From JACPTG01 sp964504135 (GTDB lineage Archaea; Nanobdellota; Nanobdellia; Woesearchaeales; UBA10216): 54,377 nt of DNA. Position 1 is the first letter of the stretch. Each line of letters starts with the position of its first letter. The position numbers and the translations under genes are program-made. This document shows, piece by piece, positions 33,033 to 41,417 of the stretch. The notes under the pieces were generated by a model. It did not search any database, was not told the DNA's origin, and saw only the letters and a list, made by a program, of their open reading frames with translations. The stretch lies in contig CAZDCW010000005.1 in the NCBI GenBank assembly GCA_964504135.1, positions 1 to 54,377 of the forward strand. Reading direction: 5' to 3'.

Positions 33033-36000
33033 ATGCTTAAAAGAGGGCAGATAGGCGTTGTTATAATAGTTGGCCTCCTCCTGCTTCTGGTTTTAGGGCT
33101 TTTTGCCATAAGGGCTGGCAGGCCGAATCCTGAGCACGTCCAGTTGCAGCTTAAGGAGGGGTCTGCCCAGGCAAGGGCGTTGCTTGAGGGGTGTGCGAGG
33201 CAGGGGCTGCTGGATGGGATGTCAAAGTATGAGCCCAAGCCCGGGAATGAGCAGGCTTATGCAGGCGCTGTTGAGGAGGCAGTGCAGAAGTGTGACGCCA
33301 CTGAAGTTTCTTTGAGAGGGTTCAGCCTTGCTGCGACAACCCTTCCGCAGGCGTCAGTGAGCATATTTCCGGACAAATTAACCGCTGTGGTGGACTACCC
33401 TGCTGAAGTTGTCACAGGTGATTCAAAAATATTGCTTTCCTCTTTCTCATCAGAAATCCCGAGGACAGCTGCGCTGCAGGTAATCGGCCCAAGCGCTGGC
33501 GAAACGCTTCAATCCCCTGATGGCAGGTTCCAGCTGAACCTTCAGCCAGGCACGAGGATAACTCTGAATGGCCAGCCGGTTGCACAGCTTGGCGTAACGA
33601 TAATAGAAAAGTCCGTTAATAACAGGGGAAACACAATTCTCATAGGCCAGACTGCTTATGAAATATGGCCTGATGGAGTCAGATTTGAGCCTGCGGCTGA
33701 ATTGGTCGTGAAATATGGCAATCTTCCGCCAGGTGTAAGCCCTTCACAGGTTACAATAGCCAGCTATGATGAAAAGAACAGGAGATGGGTTGGCAAGGCT
33801 GCCACCCTTGACGCCAGCCTTGGTGTTGTAAAAGCCAGGGTAGACCATGCTTCGCCGTGGTCTGTCACCATTAACTGCAATGCCCTCACAGAGCCGCAGG
33901 TAATAAATCTTGGTTGGGTTTACAGGGAGCCCTGCTATTCTGGCAAAAGGTCTGGTAAGAGCTGCTCCCCAAGGTGGCTAAGGGGGAGCGACGGCTCATT
34001 ATATGCCCCGCCCGGAGTTGACATTAAGGTTGACCAGAGGATGAACTTTAAGGAGGGTGCTGCAAGGTGCTACAAGAAGGATTGGGGTACAGGCGATGAA
34101 AGGTATGGGTACGATAGCCTGGATGCTGTCGGCGGGAAAGGCACGGTGTCGTTCAAGTTTGTGCAGGACGGCGACAACACCTGCCTGGCAGAGGAGCAGG
34201 CTGCCAAGCTTTTCCTGTCTTGTGACGATAAATGCAAGTCAGTGCGTATAAACGGCGTGGAGGTAAGCGGCACTTTAACAGCAAATGAGCCAAAGGGCAT
34301 GAGGAAAAATGAGTTCTCGGTGATTTACGAATACGTCTTTCCTGCATCTGCGCTGAAGCCCACAGGGCAGGAGAATGTTCTGGAGGTGGAGGCTGAGAAC
34401 AATGCAGAGCACTGCTCAGGCGCCTGGGCGATGCTGCAGCTGTCAGGCATTGGCCTGCTGCCAGAGTGTGGTGAAAAAATCTTCAGGAACTGCCGTTGTG
34501 GCGACGCCCAGACAGTCAATGTGGAATATGACTATGAATTTATGAATGACCTGATTGAGGACGCGCAGAAAAGCTATATTGAGCTGTCTGACGAGGAGCT
34601 TGCTCCATTGTTGAACGGCAAGCCGAAGTACTGCTGCAATGGCGAGGTTAAGGATGCGTGTGAAAAGAAAAAGGAGGAGGCAAAGCCAGTGCCTCAGGTA
34701 CAGCAGCCTCCAGCGCAGCAGCCAGGCCAGCCAGTTCAGGAGCAGCCTCCTGCACAGGTTCAGGACTGCACTGCCCAGGACAGGATTAACTACCTGTGCA
34801 GGTATGGGCCTGATAATGACAAGAATTACAATCCTCTTTATCCGTCGTGCAGCGGTAATGCCAACGGTAAGCCAATCGGTTTCTCTGACAGCGCGATTTC
34901 AGGGGAGCTTGGTTACCTGGTCAGGAACAGGCAGAGCAGGCTGGCTGAATTATCTGATTATATCACTGGAAAATATGCAGGCATTTGCGGTGCCCAGGCT
35001 CAGGCAGTGCCTTCAGTACAGCCGCCTGTTCAGCAGCCTCCGGCCAAGGAGTCAGACCAGTGCAATGGAAAGCCTGATGGAGAATATTGTGTTGAGGCTG
35101 GCAAGTCTGGCGAAATGTTTTACTGCAATGCGGGCAGGCTGGAAAGCAGGGAGTCCCTTGAAGGCAGGAGTATCTTCTACGAGGCTTGCCAGCCAGGTTT
35201 GGTATGCTTTGAGGAAAACAGCAGGTTTAAGGAGTGCAAGGCCAGGCCGGAGGAGCAGCCCGCAGCGCCAGTAAAAGAAGAGCCTGCTCCTGAAACTCCA
35301 AAAGAGGAAATGCCAGCAGAAACACCGCAGCCTGTGGCGCCCGAGCCAAAATTCACAGACGTTGATTTAATAGGGGACATAAGATTTTTTAGCGAGGATG
35401 GGGCCCTGCTGGACCCGTCAAGGATTGTCGCAGGAAAAAAGACAACAGTCAGATTTACACTTGCCAATAAGGGGGAGGTGGCCGCAAAGGGCTTCAAAGT
35501 CGCAATTGTGGCTGGTGACCGTCACATCCAGGAAATTGACGAGTTATCCCCAGGGGCTGAAATGCATATTTCACTTGAATGGATGCCAGAGGAAACACAG
35601 AAGACAGTAGCCGTGGCGATTGACCCTGACAAGTCCTTACCTCAGCGGACTGTGTATTTTCTCGTGTTTGTCTTTATCAAAGTTATCCCCGAGCCAAGCC
35701 CGGAGTGCCAGAGGCCGGGCTTCTTCTGCGTCAACAGCTGGCCAGCCAGGGACTGGTTTAGGTGCAGCGACAGCCTGCAGAAAACAGAGGGCGCATGTGC
35801 AAAAAACGAGCAATGCCGGATGCTGTCGAACGATCTGGCAATGTGCAGGAAAATATGCCCTGACGACATGACCTTTGAAGGCACCTATGGTGAGCCGGTG
35901 AAGCTGCCAGGTGACTCGAAAAACGTGTTCTGTGACAGGGACAAGTTCTTCTTTTACAATGGCGAGGCCCTGAGTGCAGAGCCTGGCAGTAGAAAGGGTG

Positions 36001-37721
36001 CCCGCTGCGCCAAGGTCGTTGATGATTGCCAGTCCCTGCTTCCTCCTTCTGAGCCTCAGAATGGCGAAATTAAGTCAGAAGCGTTCCAGGAGCAGATTTA
36101 TATGGGCGGCGGCAACTGGTTGGAGTGCAATGACAAGAGTTCCGGGAACATAATAAACCCTGGCGGCGGTTTTGACCTTCTCTGCGTGAAAAACAGTGAC
36201 TGGCACAGGTTTGCCGAGTGCGACACCGACGGCAAGCCAGAAAGGATTAACAAGGATAGCGGAAAGACTTATCCTGCCGGAACAATTTTGGACATTAAGG
36301 GGAATGATTATGTGTGCGCAAAGTATGGCGAATTCCAGAGTTGGGCGAAGTGCGGAGGGGAAAGGCTTCCTACAACCGACGGCGTATATGTGCAGAGCGG
36401 TGGAAAGATAAAGGTCGGGGACGCAGACTATTACTGCTGCGGGGACAGGTTCTACACGCAGCCATGCGAGAAGCTGCAGACTGGGCAGGAGCTGCTTTGC
36501 CTGCATACAGAGTTCAGCAGCCCGTCTGATGAGGACAGGCAGATTCAGCTTGCCAGGGATATAGGCGCAAGCTACGTAAAGCAGACTTTCACATGGAGGC
36601 AGGCGCAGCCTTCAAAGCCAGTGCCTGGGCAGGAGCCGCAGTATTCCTGGCGGCTTTACGACAGCTGGTTTGCGAAGATACGGGCAAAGAACCTTAAAGT
36701 CATAGCCCGGATTTCAACAGCGCCTGACTGGGCTAGGACAGAAAAGGGAGTGAACACAGGCTACACTGCGGGAAGGTGCAAACCGCACTGCGGAGAGGAT
36801 GCCAGGCCTGACATGGACAGGCTTGATGATTTTGAGAAATTTGTTTACGAGTTCGTTAAGAGGTACAAGCCAGAGTATGTGCAGATCTGGAATGAGCCTA
36901 ACCTGGCTGATGAGTGGTCGGCCAAGGGCCCGAATCCTGCTGAATATGGGGAACTGCTCAGGAGAGGCTTTTTGTCTGCCAGGCTTGCCAACAGGGACAC
37001 CAAGGTAATACTCGGCGGGCTTGCGCCAACCGGAACTTACCCATTCAGCAGGAAATGCAATGAGATTAAGGAGTGGGAGGAGGACTGCAGGAAATTCACG
37101 CCCGAGCAGATGAGCTATCTGGTATCAATGAATGATTTTGACTTCATGGATGAGCTGTACAAGGCAGACCCGCTGATTGGCCAGTACTATGCCGTGCTTG
37201 GCCTTAACTCACATCCGATTCAGGAGACAGACCCTGCTGCCAAATGCGATGGAAGGGACGTTGTCCAGCCATTTACCAATAAGAAATACAACTGGATGCT
37301 TAAGCCCAAGGGCGACTGCTGGGGCTTTGGAAGGGTTGAGGAAATGAGGAACCATATGAAGGAGCAGCATAACAGCGAGAAGCCTGTTTCCCTTATGGAG
37401 ATGAGCTATTACACGAATTCATACTATTTGTTCAGAAGGGACGAGAAGGACCTGTCAGTGATGCGTGATGAGGAAATCCGGCAGGCTGCCAAGCTTAGGG
37501 ACGCGTACGGCGTGATTTTAGGCCAGTGGAAGGACTGGGCAGGGCCTGCATGCTGGTTCATAGCATCAGAGCCGACAAAATGGCAGTACAATGGGAACAT
37601 AATCAGGACCGACTATACGCTCAGGCCCACTGGATGCGCGTATAGCAGGGATGCGGCTTCAAGGCCTTATACAGAAACCCTTCGGGAGGCGTGCAGTTCC
37701 TACAAAATCACACTTACCTGA
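33033..37721 (+). CDS. Cell-surface protein with C-terminal glycoside-hydrolase-like domain
   Basis: 1562 residues. The N-terminus MLKRGQIGVVIIVGLLLLLVLGLF is a pilin-type anchor. Residues about 25-290 match the N-terminal domain of the divergent paralog, with a ZU5-like segment (YEIWPDGVRFEPAAELVVKY). Next come cysteine-rich modules, P/Q-rich linkers, a CARDB-like beta domain (about 770-885; VRFTLANKGEVAAKGFKVAIVA) and a CRKICPDDMTFEGTY module shared with the paralog. The last about 410 residues (from about 1155) look like a GH39/GH5-type TIM barrel: VQIWNEPNLADEW (acid/base Glu about 1287) and VSLMEMSYYTN (candidate nucleophile Glu about 1455). The likely role is cleavage of extracellular polysaccharide or a partner cell's glycans (inference). 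Its end overlaps gatB convergently by 8 bp. Confidence 0.8.
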   Translation: MLKRGQIGVVIIVGLLLLLVLGLFAIRAGRPNPEHVQLQLKEGSAQARALLEGCARQGLLDGMSKYEPKPGNEQAYAGAVEEAVQKCDATEVSLRGFSLAATTLPQASVSIFPDKLTAVVDYPAEVVTGDSKILLSSFSSEIPRTAALQVIGPSAGETLQSPDGRFQLNLQPGTRITLNGQPVAQLGVTIIEKSVNNRGNTILIGQTAYEIWPDGVRFEPAAELVVKYGNLPPGVSPSQVTIASYDEKNRRWVGKAATLDASLGVVKARVDHASPWSVTINCNALTEPQVINLGWVYREPCYSGKRSGKSCSPRWLRGSDGSLYAPPGVDIKVDQRMNFKEGAARCYKKDWGTGDERYGYDSLDAVGGKGTVSFKFVQDGDNTCLAEEQAAKLFLSCDDKCKSVRINGVEVSGTLTANEPKGMRKNEFSVIYEYVFPASALKPTGQENVLEVEAENNAEHCSGAWAMLQLSGIGLLPECGEKIFRNCRCGDAQTVNVEYDYEFMNDLIEDAQKSYIELSDEELAPLLNGKPKYCCNGEVKDACEKKKEEAKPVPQVQQPPAQQPGQPVQEQPPAQVQDCTAQDRINYLCRYGPDNDKNYNPLYPSCSGNANGKPIGFSDSAISGELGYLVRNRQSRLAELSDYITGKYAGICGAQAQAVPSVQPPVQQPPAKESDQCNGKPDGEYCVEAGKSGEMFYCNAGRLESRESLEGRSIFYEACQPGLVCFEENSRFKECKARPEEQPAAPVKEEPAPETPKEEMPAETPQPVAPEPKFTDVDLIGDIRFFSEDGALLDPSRIVAGKKTTVRFTLANKGEVAAKGFKVAIVAGDRHIQEIDELSPGAEMHISLEWMPEETQKTVAVAIDPDKSLPQRTVYFLVFVFIKVIPEPSPECQRPGFFCVNSWPARDWFRCSDSLQKTEGACAKNEQCRMLSNDLAMCRKICPDDMTFEGTYGEPVKLPGDSKNVFCDRDKFFFYNGEALSAEPGSRKGARCAKVVDDCQSLLPPSEPQNGEIKSEAFQEQIYMGGGNWLECNDKSSGNIINPGGGFDLLCVKNSDWHRFAECDTDGKPERINKDSGKTYPAGTILDIKGNDYVCAKYGEFQSWAKCGGERLPTTDGVYVQSGGKIKVGDADYYCCGDRFYTQPCEKLQTGQELLCLHTEFSSPSDEDRQIQLARDIGASYVKQTFTWRQAQPSKPVPGQEPQYSWRLYDSWFAKIRAKNLKVIARISTAPDWARTEKGVNTGYTAGRCKPHCGEDARPDMDRLDDFEKFVYEFVKRYKPEYVQIWNEPNLADEWSAKGPNPAEYGELLRRGFLSARLANRDTKVILGGLAPTGTYPFSRKCNEIKEWEEDCRKFTPEQMSYLVSMNDFDFMDELYKADPLIGQYYAVLGLNSHPIQETDPAAKCDGRDVVQPFTNKKYNWMLKPKGDCWGFGRVEEMRNHMKEQHNSEKPVSLMEMSYYTNSYYLFRRDEKDLSVMRDEEIRQAAKLRDAYGVILGQWKDWAGPACWFIASEPTKWQYNGNIIRTDYTLRPTGCAYSRDAASRPYTETLREACSSYKITLT

Positions 37722-39090
37722 TGATTCTCGAAATAATCAGCTCCCTCACCTTCCTCGCATCCGCCCTTCCTTTGGTCTTTGCCATCACCTGTCCTAAAAG
37801 GAAGTTGAGTGCCTTTTCCTCGCCTTTCAGGTAATCCTGCACAGCTTTCTCGTTGGCGGCTAGCACTTCGCTGCATATTTTCTCAAGGTCAGCAGAGCCA
37901 GTAATTATAGCCAGTCCTTCCTTTTTGACGTATTCCTCAACTTCAAACGGCTTTTCAGCAAGCTGCTCCAGCAGCCTCCTTCCGACCTCTTCGGAAATCT
38001 TCCTTGATTCGACCAGCCTGAGAAGCGCTATGATGTGCCTTGCCTCCAGTTCCAGCTCGAAAAGCTCCTTTTTGTTGTAGTGCAGTACCCGCAGCAGCTC
38101 CCGCCTGAGCCATCTTGCCGCAAGGACAGGCGCTATTTTCGCAGCCACCTTTTCAAATAGTTCCGCAAGGAGAAACTCTGAGGACAGCACGTCTGCGTCA
38201 GTCGCGTCAACTCCCAGCTTCTTTACATACCTTTCTTTTTTCTCATGCGGCCGCTCTGGAAGCGTTTTGGCTATCGATTTCCTGTAATCCTCCGAAACAT
38301 CTATGACCGGAAGGTCTGGCTCAGGTATGTACATGTAGTCCATTGCCTGCTCTTTTCTCCGCATGAAGACGGTTTCCTGGAGCTGCTCATTCCACGCCCT
38401 GGTCTCATGCCCGACAGCCTTGCCCTGCTTAACAATCCTTTCCTGCCTTGCCGCCTCGTGCTCAATGGCTGCGGCAATGCTTTTTATCGAATTCACGTTC
38501 TTGACCTCAACCCTCAGGAATGCTGGCGGGATTGATATGTTAACGTCGCATTTTATTCCCATCCCAGGGTCAACTGCTTTGATGTATGATAGCGTGGTGA
38601 CTAGCCTTTTCACCCATTCCCTTACCTGCTCGGAAGATGTAAAGTCAGGCTTGGTTACTATCTCTGCAAGCGGGTATCCTGACCTGTTGTAGTCCACGAA
38701 TCCTGTTTCAGGCTCCCACCTTGCAGGGTCTTCCTCAAGATGAACGTCGGCGATGCCTATTCCAAGGAATGAGCCTTCAACTCCGACAGGAAATGAATAG
38801 CTCCCGGAAATAGTCCTTTGGTAGCCCGCTGGAAGGTCAGGCCAGGAGTAATGCTTCCTCTGGAATAGGAGCCTGGAATTTATCCTGCAGTCAAGCATCA
38901 GCCCGATTGCTATTATCCTGTCCAGGGCTTCCTTGCTTGGAAGCATTGGCTTGCTTCCCGGCTGCGCTGTGCAGACAGGGCATATGTTTGTGTTGGGCTC
39001 GGCATCCTTTTCAATCTTGCACAGGCAGAAAAGCTTCCTTCTGGCATTAAGGTAGCCGTGCACCTCCAGGCCAACCTTTACCTCAGCCAT
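37714..39090 (-). CDS. gatB: Glu-tRNA(Gln)/Asp-tRNA(Asn) amidotransferase subunit B
   Basis: Subunit of the GatCAB transamidosome that recognises mischarged tRNA and activates the side-chain carboxylate. In 458 residues: start VGLEVHGYLNARRKLFC, cysteines FCLC and CPVCTAQPGSKPMLP forming the zinc site, the kinase-like core (GYPLAEIVTKPDFTSSEQV, MGIKCDVNISI), RAWNEQLQETVFMRRKEQAMDYMYIPEPDLP, and the C-terminal YqeY-like tail (about 310-458). It is GatB rather than GatE because it lacks the GatE-specific AspRS-like insertion. GatA and GatC are not in this window. A TATATAAC-type box lies about 28 bp upstream of the start. Confidence 0.95.
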   Translation of the reverse strand: MAEVKVGLEVHGYLNARRKLFCLCKIEKDAEPNTNICPVCTAQPGSKPMLPSKEALDRIIAIGLMLDCRINSRLLFQRKHYSWPDLPAGYQRTISGSYSFPVGVEGSFLGIGIADVHLEEDPARWEPETGFVDYNRSGYPLAEIVTKPDFTSSEQVREWVKRLVTTLSYIKAVDPGMGIKCDVNISIPPAFLRVEVKNVNSIKSIAAAIEHEAARQERIVKQGKAVGHETRAWNEQLQETVFMRRKEQAMDYMYIPEPDLPVIDVSEDYRKSIAKTLPERPHEKKERYVKKLGVDATDADVLSSEFLLAELFEKVAAKIAPVLAARWLRRELLRVLHYNKKELFELELEARHIIALLRLVESRKISEEVGRRLLEQLAEKPFEVEEYVKKEGLAIITGSADLEKICSEVLAANEKAVQDYLKGEEKALNFLLGQVMAKTKGRADARKVRELIISRIIR

Positions 39091-39123
39091 GTGGGAAGGC
39101 CGTATTAAACAGTTATATATAGT

Positions 39124-39132
39124 TTTTTATAA
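39124..39132 (+). promoter_or_regulatory. TATA-like box of the IPP-isomerase-like gene
   Basis: TTTTTATAA centred about 28 bp before the GTG at 39157. The 66-bp intergenic space also holds the divergent gatB promoter (TATATAAC on the minus strand), so the two promoters lie back to back. Confidence 0.55.
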
Positions 39133-39156
39133 GCGAGTGACCGCCTCAATTATTCA

Positions 39157-39663
39157 GTGACCGAAAAAATAGTGGTTGTTGATGAAAACGACAGGGAACT
39201 TCGCCTTGAGGATAAGGAGAAGTGCCATGAGGGGATGGGAATCCTGCACAGGGCATTCCTGCTGGTGGTTGTCAGGAGTGATGGAAAAATAGTTCTTGCC
39301 AGGAGAAGCAGGGGCAAGAGGCTGTGGCCCGGCTACTGGGATGCGACTATTGCATCGCATCCGTTTGCCGGCGAGTCTGTTGAGGAGGCTGCTGCCAGAA
39401 GGCTGGGGGAGGAGTTGGGAGTTGAGGCAAGAGAGATAACTTATCATTTCAAATTCCACTATAACATCCCCTACCTCGGCTTGGGCGCTGAGAATGAGCT
39501 CTGCTCTGTGTTGTCCTGCAGGTATGGTGGAACTCTCAGGCCAAATCCCGCAGAGGTGTCGGAAGTTAGGGCAGTAAGCATTCAGGACATCGGCGAAAGT
39601 CAGGATTACAGCCCTTGGATGAAAATAGCGTTCAGGAGAATTCTTGCTGATAAAATCATATAG
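39157..39663 (+). CDS. idi: Isopentenyl-diphosphate isomerase-like Nudix protein
   Basis: Type I IPP isomerase family, interconverting IPP and DMAPP for archaeal lipids. The 168 residues align along the family: LHRAFLLVVV, RRSRGKRLWPGYWDATIASHPFAGES, the Nudix helix RRLGEELGV, and the metal-binding AENELC with YSPWM near the end. His of SHP and both Glu of ENE are present. The Cys expected just before [GS]HP (E. coli Cys67) is Ala here (IASHP). Archaeal members with a VASHP-type motif are known to me, so this may be a lineage trait. Activity as an isomerase or as a diphosphatase is unresolved. Start is GTG, about 28 bp after its TATA-like box. Confidence 0.8.
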   Translation: MTEKIVVVDENDRELRLEDKEKCHEGMGILHRAFLLVVVRSDGKIVLARRSRGKRLWPGYWDATIASHPFAGESVEEAAARRLGEELGVEAREITYHFKFHYNIPYLGLGAENELCSVLSCRYGGTLRPNPAEVSEVRAVSIQDIGESQDYSPWMKIAFRRILADKII

Positions 39664-39903
39664 AGAACTGCGCAGGATATGTGACTTATGTGTGCAGTTC
39701 TAATCTGGTAAATTGCGGGTCAAAGCGTGACATAAGCCACGCAGTTTACCATAATATGAAAATCCGGCCCGGAAACCATCCGGAGTCCAGAGGGAACAGG
39801 CAACAGGGTTCCGGAATAATCGGAATAAATCCGGAAAAAGCCCGGAAAATCGGAAATCCTGTTGCCAACTCCGGAGAGTTTTCGAATCTTTCACGATTTT
39901 TTT
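39664..39903 (+). ncRNA. Highly structured RNA region with CGGAA repeats
   Basis: Between idi and the subtilase gene. Hairpin I: AGAACTGC (39664-39671) with GCAGTTCT (39694-39701). Hairpin II: GGTAAATTGCG (39707-39717) with CGCAGTTTACC (39740-39750), 11 bp including one G-U. Domain III: CCGGAGT (39780-39786) with ACTCCGG (39868-39874), enclosing GGCAACAGG (39799-39807) with CCTGTTGCC (39858-39866). The inner loop holds five CGGAA units (39812, 39821, 39832, 39843, 39851) about 10 nt apart. A T-rich run (39897-39903) follows and could terminate it. Hairpin I starts right after the idi stop. It may be a 3'-UTR-derived or independent RNA. No coding potential is convincing. Confidence 0.55.
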
Positions 39904-39951
39904 GCTTTTCGCAGGCATAAGGATATTTTTAGGCAAAATACCTGTTTCTTG

Positions 39952-41106
39952 ATGTTTGACGGAAAAAGGAGCAATACCCTGCATCTCGCAAGGCAGCATT
40001 TCCTTGAGGAGGAACTCGGCAGGAGAAGGAGCCTGGAGGTGTTGCTTGAGGTTTGCGACAAGGATGCAGCCGAGGATGCTCTGAGGGATTTGGGCATGGT
40101 GACGCGTGTCTTCGAATACATCCCGTACGTTTCAGCTGTTCTTCCCCAGCAGGACATCCGGAGGATGCTGGGCAGGCATAATGGCGAGTTCAGGAGGATA
40201 ATAAGGGACATCCAGGCATCTGCGACTGTAACCCTTCCGAGGGCGACGCGGGCCAAAACCGGTTCTCTTTGGAACCTGGAAAACATAGGGGCATATGACG
40301 CCTGGGAATATTCGACAGGCGAGGGGGTGAAGGTTGCGATAATAGACACAGGTGCAGAATACACGCATCCGGAAATTGAAGGCCGCTTTGAGTCCAATAA
40401 AGGGTATGACTTCGTGGCTGACAGCCGCGATCCGGTTGACAGGCATGGTCACGGCACCCATGTTTCAGGCATCTGCGCAGGAAAGGAGTATGGCGTAGCT
40501 CCTGGCTGCACTCTTTATGCGGTGAGGGTCCTGGACGAGAACGGCTCTGGCTCGGAAAGCAACGTCATTGCTGGAATTGAATGGGCGATAAAAAACAGCA
40601 TGGATGTGGCAAATCTTAGCCTTGGGAGCCCTGTTGCTTCCTCTGCCTTTGAGGAAATCTGCTGGTATGCTGCGGAAAAGGGGCTTATCCTTGTAGCTGC
40701 GGCCGGGAATGACGGGGGCGTTCACGCAAGTTATCCTGCCGCCTTTGGAGAGCCTGTAATCGCTGTTGCAGCTTCTGACAGGGATAATGGGCACGCCGAG
40801 TTCAGCAACATTTTCAGGACAAACGACGTGACTGGGCCAGGGGTTGCAATACCTTCGTCTTATCTGAACAGGGGCTATGCGACTTTCAGCGGCACGTCAA
40901 TGGCCGCCCCCCATGTTTCAGGAAGCATTGCCCTGGCCTTGCCGGTTATTGGCCAGGGTGATGTGTATGGTCTGGTTGAAAGCACTGCGGAAAGGATTGG
41001 TGATGGCGACAGGGATGTGTACGGCGCAGGGCTTGTGAGAGCGGATGCAATGGTAAGGGGAGGAAAGCCGGGTTGGCTTGATTTGATAAAAGGAATTGTG
41101 TGGTGA
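39952..41106 (+). CDS. Subtilisin-like serine protease, apparently intracellular
   Basis: S8 peptidase, 384 residues. The catalytic triad is intact: Asp in VAIIDTGAEYTHP (about residue 146), His in HGHGTHVSGI (about 179), Ser in SGTSMAAPHVSGS (about 316); the oxyanion Asn lies in VAAAGNDGG. Residues about 1-100 look like an I9-type propeptide. No Sec signal or membrane helix is present with the ATG at 39952, which lies about 27 bp after a GATATTTTTA box, so the enzyme probably stays in the cytoplasm. An upstream in-frame start (39862) would read through the structured RNA and is rejected. A small I9-like protein is encoded just downstream. Confidence 0.9.
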   Translation: MFDGKRSNTLHLARQHFLEEELGRRRSLEVLLEVCDKDAAEDALRDLGMVTRVFEYIPYVSAVLPQQDIRRMLGRHNGEFRRIIRDIQASATVTLPRATRAKTGSLWNLENIGAYDAWEYSTGEGVKVAIIDTGAEYTHPEIEGRFESNKGYDFVADSRDPVDRHGHGTHVSGICAGKEYGVAPGCTLYAVRVLDENGSGSESNVIAGIEWAIKNSMDVANLSLGSPVASSAFEEICWYAAEKGLILVAAAGNDGGVHASYPAAFGEPVIAVAASDRDNGHAEFSNIFRTNDVTGPGVAIPSSYLNRGYATFSGTSMAAPHVSGSIALALPVIGQGDVYGLVESTAERIGDGDRDVYGAGLVRADAMVRGGKPGWLDLIKGIVW

Positions 41107-41111
41107 GAAAA

Positions 41112-41417
41112 ATGCAAGGATATTTTGTCAGATTGAATGAAGAGCAGGAAATGGATGCGATAGAGGGCATTATTGGTGATAAGGACGCAGCCGTTATCAG
41201 AAAATACGAGAGCATTAGGACTGTTTACGCCCACCTAAGCGATGAGGCTGCGGAAGAGCTGCGGAGGATGGGCTACAGGGTGGAAGTGGAAAGCACTTTC
41301 ACAATTTCAGGCCTGACAGCAGCCTGTCAAAGTCAGCCATCAGCCTCGATTCAAAGTCAGCCTGGCGCTCGCCCTCTTCCTTCTCTGCAGACAGCGCAGA
41401 GAGGAGGGACTTCGTGA
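41112..41417 (+). CDS. Stand-alone I9/propeptide-like protein, candidate subtilase inhibitor
   Basis: A 101-residue protein starting 5 bp after the subtilase stop. Residues 1-65 (YFVRLNEEQEMD..., IRKYESIRTVYAHLSDEAAE, MGYRVEVESTF) follow the beta-alpha-beta pattern of peptidase inhibitor I9/subtilisin propeptides. The last about 38 residues are low complexity and lie antisense to the end of mre11 (119-bp overlap), so the real stop could be nearer if there is a frameshift. Free I9 proteins are known to inhibit or chaperone subtilases, and the gene order suggests that role here (inference). Confidence 0.65.
   Translation: MQGYFVRLNEEQEMDAIEGIIGDKDAAVIRKYESIRTVYAHLSDEAAEELRRMGYRVEVESTFTISGLTAACQSQPSASIQSQPGARPLPSLQTAQRGGTS

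Noticed and set aside
39811..39856. CRISPR-like or microsatellite reading of the CGGAA repeats
   Set aside because: Units are 5-6 bp with 8-11 bp period and lie inside a paired stem; neither repeat length nor spacer variety fits CRISPR.
39681..39920. A 79-codon open frame across the structured region between idi and the subtilase
   Set aside because: Its sequence is dictated by the hairpins and CGGAA repeats, no TATA-like box or ribosome-binding site fits, and the translation looks random.
39862..39951. An upstream extension of the subtilase start
   Set aside because: It would translate part of hairpin domain III and precede the TATA-like box; the ATG at 39952 has correct promoter spacing.
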